64,000 nt of DNA from Fomitopsis serialis (taxonomy: Eukaryota > Basidiomycota > Agaricomycetes > Polyporales > Fomitopsidaceae), in contig NW_025954966.1 of assembly GCF_022376445.1 (NCBI RefSeq), positions 558,001 to 622,000 on the forward strand, read 5' to 3'. The notes below the pieces were generated by a model. It saw only the letters and a program-made list of their open reading frames with translations, was not told the DNA's origin and did not search any database. The position numbers were made by a program, and so were the translations under genes. This document shows positions 25,400 to 36,231 of the stretch, piece after piece (positions within the stretch are counted from its first letter, which is position 1; each line of letters starts with the position of its first letter).

Positions 25400-26464
25400 T
25401 CCTCCATTCCAAAGTTTCCTTCGTTCGCTGATCTATAGACGGCGTTGCTAAACTCGCGTCTACGACTCGAATTTGACAGCAGTAGTCGCCCAGTACGGCG
25501 GGTAGGAATCGAGATTGATCCAGGTGCGACTCGGAGGGATGTACACAGTACCCATATGTCTGCGCGGAGATGAAAATACAGCTCTGAGTCTGATCCCGCG
25601 ACCAGCGCTGCAGATTGCGGTGATTGTGTAAGCTGACTGCAAGCAAGCACGGCATCAAACGCGACATTGATTGCTCACCCCGACGGCGCCTATTTCTGGC
25701 CACCGTATCTTCAACGTTTCATTGACTCGGAGAATCGTCCTGGCCAATCTGCTCCTGTATCCGCGCGAACCAGGATAAGCACTGAAGACAGCAGCACCGT
25801 GGAACAAGATTGGCATCGTCATTCAGATCTGTGGGCTACCTTTCATGCAACGCACTGGCAGTCAAATGGCGACCACTCGGAGTCTACCCAAAGTCTACTG
25901 TAAGGATGTCGAGGTTAGGTTCCAAGCAGATAGCTCGACCTCGTAGCTTACATAAGACGAGTCGTTTTTCTTGTACGTCACTACGCTGCGTCGTTACCGC
26001 TATGAACGGATCTAACGCACTTGTGACGACCGACGACTCACCACCTCCAGCAACTTACATCTACGTTCCTCCGTAGAACAGTCGACCGCTCCTCCACTGC
26101 AGAGCTGCATGTCCTGTGTCGCTTCTACGCCTGATACTGCGTTATTCGTGCATATCATCGCCTGCACACCACTCTAGAGTCTAGACACATGAAGGCGCAC
26201 GTCGTATGACGATGTCGACAGAACGAACTTCTACCACGGCAGCCTCTGGTCGTCAGCCCAACATTCGATTGCTGTGCTCGCAGGCAGACAGTTGACGTGA
26301 TCTACGACGGAGCGCGGGAGGCCCAGGGAGGCCCGGCGCTTTGAGCGCGATGCTCACACCATGTTCACCGTGGGAGCGAGCAGTGGTAAGTTCATGCCCC
26401 TGCCAATGCCATATCTAAGTCGGCAGAGCCATGCCACTCGCCGTCTTCATCCAGCCTATCTACC
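25400..26464. other. Intergenic between SDR1 and AT2
   Basis: 25420-25590 resembles 34390-34590 (for example GTACCCATATGT against CACCCATATGTT), the 3' flank of the SDR relic, so the duplication includes flanking DNA. The rest holds nothing recognised. Confidence 0.4.
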
Positions 26465-27805
26465 ATGCCTCCCCGAGGCTCCGCTACCATCGCTGCGCTG
26501 GCCCGGTGCAGAACACCGTCGGTGAAGGTCGCAGCTCAGCGCCGAGCTCTCGCCAATAACGCGCCCGCCGACGTCAAGACAGCTCAGGACACAACAGGCA
26601 ACGCGTCGCACGCTCGTCGGAGCGTCGTGTCCCGTATCAAGCACGCTACCCGCCTGACGGAAGGGCGCGCGCTGCGCCAGGATGTATGGTCCGTCTTCAA
26701 GTGAGTGCTCATTCATGTGGATCTGACCCTTCCGAGTCGCGATGAGGCTAGGGTGCGAACGGTAACGCGATCGTCACAGCGCTGTCAACCTCCCTCGGAT
26801 TGTATCAACCTCGGCCAGGGATACATGAACTTCCCGCCTCCGGAGTGGGCGCGCGAGGGCGCCGAGGAGGCGTTGCGTTCCACGATGGGGAACCACTACG
26901 CGCACCCGAAAGGCATCCCCCGACTGCGGGAAGCAATCCAGAAGTTCTATGGTACGCAGTTTCACGGGAGGGAGCTCGACACGGAGACGGAGATGGTCGT
27001 CACAAGTGGCGCGAACGAAGGTATGTCTCATCGTCAAATATGTCAAGGACAGGGCAGTGATGTGTTTGGCAGGGCAGTATGCGGCCTTCACCGCGTTCGT
27101 AGAACCTGGCGATGAGGTGATCATCATCGAGCCGTTCTTTGACCAGTACTTCCAGAGCGTCGTCTTCAATGGCGGCGTGCCGGTGTTCGTCCCCCTCCAT
27201 CCGCATCAAGGCGAGCCTGGGACGCTCTGCAAGCCGACTTGGACTCTGGACGTGGATGAACTCAGGTACTACTGTTAATCTCTCCCTGAATCGCATCGGA
27301 GCCCCGCTGAGATAGCACCGCCAGACGTGCCATCACCCCGCGCACCAAGATGCTCGTGCTCAACACGCCGCACAACCCGGTCGGCAAGGTGTTCACGCGG
27401 GCGGAGCTGGAGGCCGTCGCGCAGCTCGCAGACGCGCACGACCTGCTCGTGATGTCCGACGAAGTCGTGCGTCCGCCGCTCGTGCTCCCGCGCCGCGCTC
27501 CTCCGCACTGACGCACCGTGCCCAGTACGAGCGCCTCGTCTACGACAGGGAGCACGTCCGCTTCGCGACGCTGCCCAGGATGTGGGACCGGACGATCACG
27601 GTGGGCTCAGCGGGCAGTGCGTCCCTTCGCGTCTCCTCCGTCCGCCCGCAGAGCACTGAGTACCCCCGCCCGCAGAGCTGTTCGCGGCCACGGGCTGGCG
27701 GGTCGGCTGGCTGATCGGCCCGCCCGCGCTGATCGGGCCTGTGTTCGCCGCATCGATCCGCATCGTGTACTGCTCGAACACGGTCCGCACCAAGTCATCC
27801 TCCAC
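26465..27805 (+). pseudogene. Kynurenine-aminotransferase-like gene truncated at its 3' end (AT2)
   Basis: PLP-dependent class I/II aminotransferase. Exon 1 is 26465-26700; its N-terminus MPPRGSATIAALARCRTPSV is rich in Arg and Ser and could be a mitochondrial presequence. Following exons give INLGQGYMNFPPPEW, MGNHYAHPKGIPRLREAI, EPFFDQYFQ, NTPHNPVGKVF, SDEV and, across a splice junction, GSAGKLFAATGWRVGW with the PLP lysine. After IRIVYCSNT (about 27780) similarity to AT3 stops and unrelated sequence leads directly to the 3' end of MT2 on the other strand. About 130 C-terminal residues, including the last substrate-binding segment, are missing. No frameshift before the break, so the damage appears to be one rearrangement. 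Confidence 0.8.
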
Positions 27806-27848
27806 AAGACTGACGTTGGCGAATGTGTATATACTATACTGCACTACA

Positions 27849-28886
27849 TCAGAAAGGTTTCTGCGCACAAATAACGTTGTATTCCATCTCCGCATCCGCA
27901 GACTCCTGCATCTCCTTCTCCATCGCGTCCAGCATGAAATCGAAATCAGCTTCCGAGCTGACATAGCCCAGCCCACCGGCCTTGAGTACAGGCGTCTTCA
28001 GTCCTCGGAAGGCCCCTATCCAATTGTTGCGAGCGTCGACGGCAAGCTGGCCCCCATTCTTACCCAAAGGTATCTGCGCCTGCTCAACGCTGACTTGTGT
28101 GAACCCAGCTGTACGAAGCAGTGTAGGAATGAGGACGGCGCAGTCGAGGAGCAGACCCTTCGATTTGGTGATGGCGTTCACTAGCGCAGTGAACTTCTCC
28201 GTCTCTGGACCAGCCTTCCAAGCTCCGATCTCCCCCAACTGCACCCAGCCGCCAGGTACGAGGACCCGCAACATCTCCGTGAGGGCTAATTCCCATTCCT
28301 CTCTACGCAGCGCAACTATCAGAAGACGCTGACTGACGAGCTTGAACTCGTTGGTCCAGTCGGCTGGTAACGCGGTGATGCTCCCGACATGGAATTGTAC
28401 GTTGCCGCGCGAGACAACCGCGTCGTCCTCTCGCGGGAACAGACCTGGCTCGATGTCGAGACCGTGTATGACAGTCGTGCGAGGAACAACGTTCGTAACG
28501 TCCAGCAACCATGTGCCTAGACAAAGTGAGCTACCAGACTTGTCATTTCCAAACATTGATACGCACCTGATCCCGTTCCGCTATCCAAAATATGGTCTTC
28601 CATGTTCACTGTGACATTAGGCACGATGAGGCGGTTCTTCAGAACCTGCAGGAGCACCCTATGCTGTAGAGCAAGTCTTTATGGACATTAGTTCGCAGTG
28701 CCAAGTCCGTGGCAATGAAGCCAACCTTTCCCTCTCGACAGCATCTGTCGGCAGGATGTAGTTGCTTCCTTGGTATGACTGGTATCTCCTCTCTCTGTGC
28801 AGTATGGAAGCCGTTCCGGCCCCCACGATATTCTGAGGGCTTGACACCGTGACGTCTTGCTGCACCATTGGAAAGGTCGATGCCAT
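27849..28886 (-). CDS. Class I SAM-dependent methyltransferase (MT2)
   Basis: Exons 28886-28726, 28676-28567 and 28516-27849 give 312 residues with no break. Motif I reads LDSGTGSG-TWLLD, split by intron 2 at the same point as in MT1 and MT3, and exon 2 is again 110 nt. Further blocks are VIHGLDIEPGLFPRED, LVPGGWVQLGEIGAWKAGPE and the C-terminal NVICAQKPF. Intron 1 uses the donor GTTGGC, weaker than usual but still GT. It is closer to MT1 (shared DIEPGLFPRED, NVICAQKP) than to MT3. The alternative start is the Met at 28868, seven codons into the chain; I prefer 28886 because it is the first in-frame ATG. Its 3' end abuts the broken end of AT2, tail to tail. Confidence 0.87.
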
Positions 28887-30170
28887 GACAGTGCACAGCC
28901 TGAGGACAAGAGTGGCCGAATTGTTATATACTAGGTGCCGTAGCTTTCTCTGGGATGTGATGGTTTATATGTAGGAGAGCCTCATCTAACGAGGGCTTAC
29001 TCAGGCTATCGGCACGCCCTGTGATCGTTCTCAAACAATGGGCTTCACGGTTGTCTCCGCACTCAAGCTTCCTTCTCAAGTTCACAGCCAAAGAAGGTCC
29101 CACATGATTCGGTATGTTTTCCGACTCGAAGTCAAGGTGCCCGATGTTCCTTGACTGGTTGATTTCTTCGGAACAGTGGCCAGACGAGTAGCATGATGAA
29201 TCTGGCGCCAGTCGCTGCAGTTCCGACTCTCGGACGCGCTCGCAGCATAAAGGATTGCTTCCTTGACGGAGCCCATGTCTACGCCGATCTCAAATGTCAG
29301 TGCGAGGGAGACACATTTAGGAACTGGAACACGCTATCATGGCCTAGTATACGCTTTCTGCTTTCAAGCTTCGGATTACTACTAAGCCAGCGCACCTCGG
29401 AGAGCTCATTGAGAGCCGACAGCTTCTCGATATGGTCACTAGGAGGTGGGCTCCGTATTCTGATTCAGAATGGAAGGATGTTCAGTAGGTACGTTAGCCG
29501 GCGTCGCCGTGACGGCTATTCATCTTTTGTCACCCGTCTCTGAATGCGACAAGCTTTGGACTTGAGTGGACATCAGAGGTATCTAGCACATACCATTCAA
29601 GAGACGGAGGTTCAACTCTTCGACTGTAGGTACTACTAGTAGTAGGGCCTGAAATATCATCCGCTTCGTACTCCAAGTTATCACAGCGCCCAAGCGATAG
29701 GTCTCTCACGAGTAACCACAGTCCTATCACGACTCGGACTTTTCGCCTTCAGGTCTGAGAAGTTGCCCATATGGCATACTGGTATGGTAGTCAAGATCCA
29801 CTGCACTGGCCTTGCACCGGACACCAATTGATCTTTATTTAGTCGCACCGCTCAAATCAATCCTGTGAATGAGTGTGCAGACCTATGCGCGCTGAATCAC
29901 AAACTTTGCGAAGCTTCCGAATGCGAGAATCGAAGGTGCTGTGATCGAACCCGCCGCGGCCCCCAGTGCGCTCCACTAGCAAAGGACTTCGTAGCATTCC
30001 GCGTGCAGACCCGATGCTTGTTTTACAGAATACAGAATATTTGCAAGACCGTTTTCGTAGAGAATGATGAAGAACATTGTATCACGAGTCGACGGAGCAG
30101 GTAAGTTATTGATAATATGTCATGATGCACTAAGTGTACATTGGACTGCACCATAGCAGCGGCGAGATCC
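28887..30170. other. Intergenic, nothing recognised
   Basis: About 1.3 kb. Frames of 60-115 codons occur on both strands without domain content or paralogue support. Confidence 0.35.
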
Positions 30171-30179
30171 CGCTTCACG

Positions 30180-32438
30180 TCACGTTGCCGAGAGGGTACA
30201 CCTTACTGTCACCATCGCGCGCTGAGTGTTGGTCCCCGCCGTCGACCTCCTACATTCCATAACGTTCGTGTGTGAGCCTGTCCTTGTCGGCCCCAATAAG
30301 ACACATACCATAGCCTGGCTTGAAAACGGAGCATCAGTGATGGTGGTTGTCATCACGTGTACCACGGGCTTGACACCTGCAACCTTGAACACCCCCTTTC
30401 AATTGCTATGCATTGCGATCTCTCGCGAAGACATACCGTAGTGGTGGGGTTGAAACGGAGAGTGTCGCCGGTCTGTTGAGCTCTCAGTGGAGAAAGCGGA
30501 TACGCTGGTTCCGTGTCATCGGTACCCCGCCCATGGGCGACACTTCTGTAGTTTAGCCTATAACGGTATTCATTAGTGCAGAACAACTACTGTTGCCAGA
30601 CAATAATGTACGTTGCTAGGAGAGAGTTGGCATAGACTAAAGAGAGAAACAGTGAATGGCGCTTGAAGGGTGGACGATGGGTATACGCACGTTTGCTTAG
30701 GAGCAGATCCAAAGCGAAATAGATCATGTTGTCGGGCATTCCCAGTAGCTGCGCCATCGAGCTCAGAGCACTCCACTCAAACAGAGGGAGACTATACATA
30801 CCGTGACAATGACGCACACGTTGAGTATACTGCATCGAGTTCCATCAATGTCCGAGCTTTAGTCTCTTTCAATGCGTACACATACCTCGTGAACAAGCCA
30901 TTGTTAACTGTCCAGTAGATGAGTTTGTCGATCAACTTCGCACCGCATACTTTCAGCTATGGGTTTCGAGTCTGTGATGATGTTGAACGACTCACGGAGT
31001 CGGTGCTGGAGAGGCACATGAATGCAAGAATTTGATTAGCAAATACTTGACTGATATCCACTTACCAACGCAAGCGGACCATTAACGTTCGACTAATAAC
31101 TGACTCACTCTTTCATCCCTGATCTACGACGGCGAAGTAGAAAGACCAAGGCGACCAATATGATCCAATCAGCGAGACAACCGGCACCCAGGCCGATCCC
31201 GACTAATGCCTTAATGACGTGGGCAAATCAATTATGATAAGAACTGTTCGAGTCCAAGGTGGAAATATTACCCCGATCTTTTGTGACAAATCTGCGATGA
31301 CCTTGATCACAAGCCTGCAAAACATGTCAGACACGCATCCCACCGATCTATAACTTACCTATTAGATGGAACGTACAGTCTCTGAACGGTGACTTTCATG
31401 TACTATGTGAGACGACGCAACACGAGCATGGATAATCACGTACTGAAGGCGCAAACTGTAAGGAATGCGAGATCAATAGTAAGCAAATGATATAAGCATA
31501 CGAGGACCATCGCGACATACGCAGCCGAGTGCATGACAGAATTCCCTACAAGATGGTCATAAGCTTCGTCGCACAGCTTCAGAAGGGCTGCGGCTTACGA
31601 TGACTAATGGCAACATCCAGTTCCGGTCTGCCACTTGGAGGTATGTCAGTACTCGGTGCACACTGAGCCGGAGCGATCTTACAGATGTAGACGCGGCGAG
31701 CGTAAAATCTACACATAACCTGATTAGATCCACAAAGGACTTGTCAGTCGTAGCAGAGAGATCAAACCCGTGTGCAATGCAGGTGATCACCGCCTGAGAA
31801 TCAAGTCGTGAGTCATGACTATGTCGAGTCTTTTGTGAGCCCGAAGCAGGGATCGTGAGGCCTCACCGTCAAAACTATGGTACCCTGCAATAAATAACAA
31901 ATCAACAGTCAATCGTGTGGGATTGTAATCTCCGTGCTTACATCGAAGCTCCTGGATTTCCCGTGTTAGGAATTTGTTTGCCCATACCAAAGAATGAGGA
32001 TACCCACCAAACAGACATTTTGAGTGCGGTCGGATTGTTGAAGTTGAGGATTACATAGTAGTAGATGACATGCATGCTGAGTGCGACATGCACCGTATCA
32101 AGAAAGCTTCGGCGTCGCAATGTCGAAGCCAGTTCTAGACGAGTCAGAGTGAAATGTATTGCATGCTTACAGAAGTGACCAGACCTGTGAAAGGTTTCAG
32201 CGTTCATATCGACTCTAATACTAGTAGCCTATTGCGAAAGCATACCACAGCTTGAATATACAGTGGATCCTTTGGATAGTTGCGGTACCACATGTACGTC
32301 TGCAAGGTAGTAATACCGTATAAACTGAAACACAGTAAGCCACATGGCACCACATAGCTAAGGAATGCGTACTTACGTAGCGGTAAGCAGAACCCCTACG
32401 AGGAGGACACCTACAGTCCTGCCGAGATCCTCACTCAT
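30180..32438 (-). CDS. DUF6534-type seven-helix membrane protein, copy A
   Basis: Spliced minus-strand exons give MSEDLGRTVGVLLVGVLLTA, then TLYGITTLQTYMWYRNYPKD, the LDTVHVALSMHVIYYYVILN helix, FYARRVYI, VADRNWMLPLVIV, an ADWIILVALVFLLRRRRSG helix and KLIDKLIYWTVNNGLFT. Then come LGMPDNMIYFALDLLLSK and VYANSLLAT. These are in the order expected for DUF6534 (also seen as DUF6533-like) proteins of mushrooms; function unknown. The next expected block, LNEYRYRLNYRS near 30550-30575, is present, but the base pair before it is CA, not AG, so the last junction lacks a proper acceptor. The polar tail includes VHVMTTTITDAP. The 3' boundary is uncertain by about 100 bp. It may be a recently weakened gene. 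Confidence 0.68.
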
Positions 32439-33670
32439 GGCCCGAGTCGTAAGCGACGCTTGATCCTTGTCGAGGTTGGTCCACTAGCTGGTACTGCAGT
32501 GGTTGGACAGAGTGTTCCACCCTCGGAAGCTGCGAATGTCTAGTGGGTAGCTAAATACGACTTCATCCTAGACATGGGAATAGTTGAGGAGTGTTTCTGG
32601 GTGTGGCGCTACTGATCATGATCGCATCTGTACAGCACAGAGTCAGAGGATGCAATTAGCAAACTGACTGTGTATACAAGCGATTGGCGGTATTCCGATA
32701 CTCACCATGGTCCTCAGATCAACGTCATGCAGATGGTCACACGAGATAACATTCTACCGTGATTGATGTGTGAATGCACTGGCACGCGTACCAATAGGTG
32801 AGTGGCTATATCCGTGAATGGTCCTCCGGGTGTATATCGAAGTCCTCACTTCGGACAGCCGTGGTACAAGCTGATGAGGCGTGCGAGCCTGAGCTGTTGC
32901 AACGCAAGCTCCGCGATCTTCTTGAGGATATCCTCAACTGTTCGCTTGCGATCTGCTTCGGTAGCTCACAGATGTGTCCGTCCATCTCTTATGCGGACAG
33001 GCCCGGAGTTTGACGTGTCACTAGGACAGTGGCTGGGATTGTGTTCCGTAAGCAGCTTGCGAAGAGTGCGCGTCCACGGCTTCTGAGGTAGAGAATTCGG
33101 TCGAAGTTAATCACACAATGACGAGTTCAACTGCTGACTTACGGGATAAGAAGGATCATTGTTGGCGAGCGACAGTGGCCACGGTGCGTATGGTTGCAGG
33201 GGTTCGTGTAATCTCCGTTGAACGGTGTGTGCCGGTTCTTTCTCCACTGTTTTTGTTATTTTCGTCCCATCGTAGAAGTTGGAACACATCATCCACGCCC
33301 ATTGATATGTAGATCACAACGGAAGTGTTCATCTGATTGCGGGAGAAGGTAAAGACTTCCCTATTCTCACTGTTAACGGAAACACTCCCGCGGACGTTGT
33401 CGCGGAACCCGGGTAGGCGTTGCTTAGCATGGAGAACAGAGGCCACGGGCATCATCTTACACATGCTCGCAGCACCGCTGCCGTTTTCGAGGCGGTACGC
33501 CCGTCACCCCTCCGTCCCAATAACCACAACAGCGGCCGCCACCTGGCCATTCAGAGAGCAAGTGCACCGTGTCCGCGGAGGGAACTCTGGAATGAAATCC
33601 ACCGTACTTCTGTCAACCTCGTGCCCCTGGCGCCGCTCGCTGACCGGAGCACAGCTAGTGAGTTGACAGT
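32439..33670. other. Intergenic, nothing recognised
   Basis: No supported exon in 1.2 kb. A minus-strand stretch near 32850-32950 could encode a helical, Leu/Lys-rich segment (VEDILKKIAELALQQLRLAR) but has no start, no partner exon and no recognised family. Confidence 0.35.
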
Positions 33671-33679
33671 CCTTTCCAC

Positions 33680-34370
33680 CCACAGGCACGTACCTCCTCC
33701 TCCTCCTCCTCCTCCTCCTCCTCCTCCTCCGGGTTCGGCAAGCGCCTCGTTCGCGCGAGCTTGAGCGCGGCAACCCCGTGCGCGCGCGTGCTGACTTCCC
33801 CTCGCAGGCACGCAACGACCAGAAGTTGCGCCCGAACTCGACGTGACGGAGCCGGAGGAGACTATCAAACGCAAGGCGGCGGAGGTGGTCGCAGTGCGAG
33901 GCAGGTTGGACGTCCTCGTGAACAACGCAGGGGAACGCGCCGAAGAGCCTGCTCGAAGAGAGAGGGTGCGTGCCTCGTCGCTGGCCCCTCTCCCGGGTGC
34001 TCATCGGGCTGACTATGCGCGGGATGTCCAAAGATCCACGATGATGGCCCTGGATCAGTTCAACGTGTACTTCGGCTAGCTCAGGGACGTCACGCACGCG
34101 ATTCTGCCCTATATGCGCGAACGCAGATCTGGGACTGGGACCGGGCGGTCCAGTTCATCGTCGACGTGGTGCCGGGCGAAGGACGTGCCGTGGGGAGGAC
34201 GCTTCTGTTCCGGCTGCTGCTCCGGAATGCGACGGATGTGAATGCGAGGGCGCACTCAGAGCGGCTCGCGCAGGATATGGATGCGTGGCAGGACGCCGGG
34301 AAGAACCTGGATTTCGATGAAGATCAGGGGCAGGAGGCGCGGGCGCTCGCACGAAAAGGAGGACCTTAGA
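33680..34370 (+). pseudogene. SDR relic (SDR2) with microsatellite in the nucleotide-binding loop and internal deletion
   Basis: Matches SDR1 from the exon-2 acceptor on. Where SDR1 has GCACGTCCTCAGGGTTCGG, this copy has GCACGTAC, about twelve CTC units (33694-33730), then GGGTTCGG, so the TGxxxGxG loop is disrupted. LDVTEPEETIKRKAAEVVAV and DVLVNNAG follow. After ILPYMRERRSG the sequence jumps to the part encoding the VIVDVV helix, deleting about 400 bp of SDR1-equivalent sequence with the YxxxK active site. The tail (ATDVNARAHSERLAQDMDAW) is present. Several frame changes; non-functional. The 3' flank also matches that of SDR1. Confidence 0.82.
33694..33730 (+). repeat. (CTC)n microsatellite, about 12 units
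   Basis: An uninterrupted CTC run inside the SDR relic, at the position that encodes SSG of the glycine-rich loop in SDR1, where only CCTCAGG is present. Confidence 0.95.
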
Positions 34371-34627
34371 TCGACATGTCTATGTGTTTCCTTTGATTCA
34401 TTCTCTGTACTGTACACGGTGTTGTTGAACGTTGAACGCTGAACTTTCCGGTCAGCATCCATCGCGTTGGCAGCAGTGGTTTGGTGTGGGCGTCGAGATT
34501 CAGCTAATCAGCGTCAGTCGGAGGAGTATGTCAGAGGGTCGTACATATGCACCCATATGTTATTCGCGGACATGTTAACAGCCGGCTTATCTGCGTATTG
34601 TGTCACCAGGATGGCGCCGCGACATTA

Positions 34628-35285
34628 GGGGAGCTCAGACTGAACGGGCAAGGGTACGGGTACGGGCAAGGGCACGTCACGGGACGGTCCGGCCGCACGG
34701 CGACTGTAGGGTTAGCCACAATTAGCGTAGATGCTGCCACCGTTAACCCTAGCCTAGTTCTTCCAGCTTCTACGCCACTGCTCTTTGTTACAGACAGTAT
34801 TTGGATAGTATAATCAGTATGGCTCTCAAGGCTAACGCGCACCAAAGAGAAAAATCAATTTGATGACAATCAACATGGCTCGTAAATATTGTACGCACGA
34901 TGCACCTACTATAGCCTACTACAGCTGAACTCGAGTGCGGGAAAGTGCCAGCGCCTGCCGAAAGCGGAATATACTAATCGGGTAACATAACATTTCCGAA
35001 AGCAGAACTACGTACTTAGGTATATGTTTTCAAAGTATTAGAGGATGGCGGCGTCGCATTTGCGATGGCGATCCAGCTGCCTCCTATCATGCTACCGAAA
35101 CGGATGTACGTGCTCTATATACCTTGTCGGGACCAAACTATTGTAACTTACAATTGCTGCTGCACAAACCCTAACGTTACGTGGCAGCCCCTACTGCTAA
35201 CCCTACGGTTGCCGCGCGGCCGGACCGTCCCCGTGACCTACCCTTGCCCGTACCCGTACCCTTGCCCGTTCAGTCTGAGCTCCCC
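34628..35285. mobile_element. MITE-like element with long terminal inverted repeats and TA target duplication
   Basis: 658 bp bounded by inverted repeats. The left end starts GGGGAGCTCAGACTGAACGG at 34628 and the right end is its exact reverse complement ending at 35285; identity is perfect over the first 45 bases and continues at roughly 80-85 percent over about 125 bases (34628-34755 against 35160-35285). Both ends are flanked by TA (34626-34627 and 35286-35287), the duplication expected for Tc1/mariner-type insertion. No transposase reading frame inside, so it is non-autonomous. The repeats contain GTACGGGTACGGGCAAGGG-like blocks and a GTAGGGTTAG word that resembles telomere repeats by chance. 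Confidence 0.82.
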
Positions 35286-35610
35286 TATTGATTGCTAAGA
35301 TCATAAGCCCTGTCACCGGCGCCTCTTGACCCCGACGTGCCCGCTCAAGATATGCCGCTGCTAAGGAGGCGAAAGCACGCTGTGCGCTGCATACCGCGAA
35401 CGGTACGGTGAAATCTCTTCATTGCACCAATCGACTTGGGACCCGGTATGAGTAGGCGAGAAGAGGTTTGGCCTTGGGTCAGAGGTTGGGCCCAACAATC
35501 TAGCATGTTGAGCAACGCAGACGCGGTGAGTTTTGAGCTCGAGTTTTGTTGTAGATGATGTGGTCGGATGATAGCGCTAAATGCTAGAATCTGTGTTAGA
35601 CAAACGCGTG

Positions 35611-35682
35611 GGGGAGAAGGAGGAGGAGAGGATTCCATTTAGTCACCATGCTTGGGCGCCGTAGGGCTCGCCACGCGTGACA
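35611..35682 (+). repeat. Dispersed repeat R1, copy 4
   Basis: GGAGAAGGAGGAGGAGAG, then GATTCCATTTAGTCACCATG, CTTGGGCGCCG and CCACGCGTGAC. Same order as at 9.3 kb (minus) and 48.2 kb (plus). Confidence 0.65.
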
Positions 35683-35864
35683 GCACTCCGCACGACTTAC
35701 TATAAATCTCGATGACTCAGTGCTCATCTGTTTCTCTAAGAGCGAGAAGGCGACGCGTCGTTGACTTGAGAGCGCGAACCCGAGTAGGTGGCACGGACGC
35801 GCGAGCAGACGAGCGGGCGTGCGGGCGAAGAAGCCAGAGCGCCTCGCCACATCGTCACGACTGT

Positions 35865-35889
35865 ACCGATCTGATCTGGCGGGCGCTAA
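35865..35889 (+). repeat. Box R2: ACCGATCTGATCTGGCG, copy 1
   Basis: A 25-bp box ending GCGCTAA, repeated with one difference at 39101-39125 and 44813-44837. An ATG follows within a few bases in the first two. Confidence 0.7.
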
Positions 35890-36202
35890 CCGCATGAACC
35901 GCCGAGCGCGGCGCTCAGTCCACGCTTAGTATATATTTGCCTTTCCTCCTCCTCCCTATCGTCCCCTCGCATACATACTCACGCATGATGCTTTTCTCTC
36001 CCGGCGATCTGGTTCAAGAGCATCCCGTGAAGAGAACTGCCTGCTCCGTTCGACATCATAACTTCCTCGCGCTAGGGCCGCTAGAGGGTCTTGCATCGAG
36101 ACTAAACCAGCTCCAGCCACATCTGTGTCTGGAACATCCGGTCGAAACACGCAGGTGAACATTGCGGTTTATGCTCCGCCATGTTCGTGAAACCGAGTGA
36201 GG

Positions 36203-36231
36203 AGGAGGAGGAGGGGGATCCATTAGTGAGG
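36203..36231 (+). repeat. Short R1 insertion with 6-bp target duplication
   Basis: Compared with unit C2, C1 has 29 extra bases here: GGA tract, GGGGGATCCATTA, and a second copy of GTGAGG. GTGAGG at 36197-36202 and 36226-36231 flanks the insert. It is the shortest R1 member and shows that the repeat can be inserted as a unit. Confidence 0.55.

Noticed and set aside
24748..25650. 300-codon open frame on the minus strand
   Set aside because: Antisense to the SDR1 exons; Arg/Ser/Pro-rich without domains.
34680..35230. Telomere-like words (TTAGGG/CCCTAA neighbours)
   Set aside because: Single or few copies inside the inverted repeats of the MITE-like element, not a tandem telomeric array.
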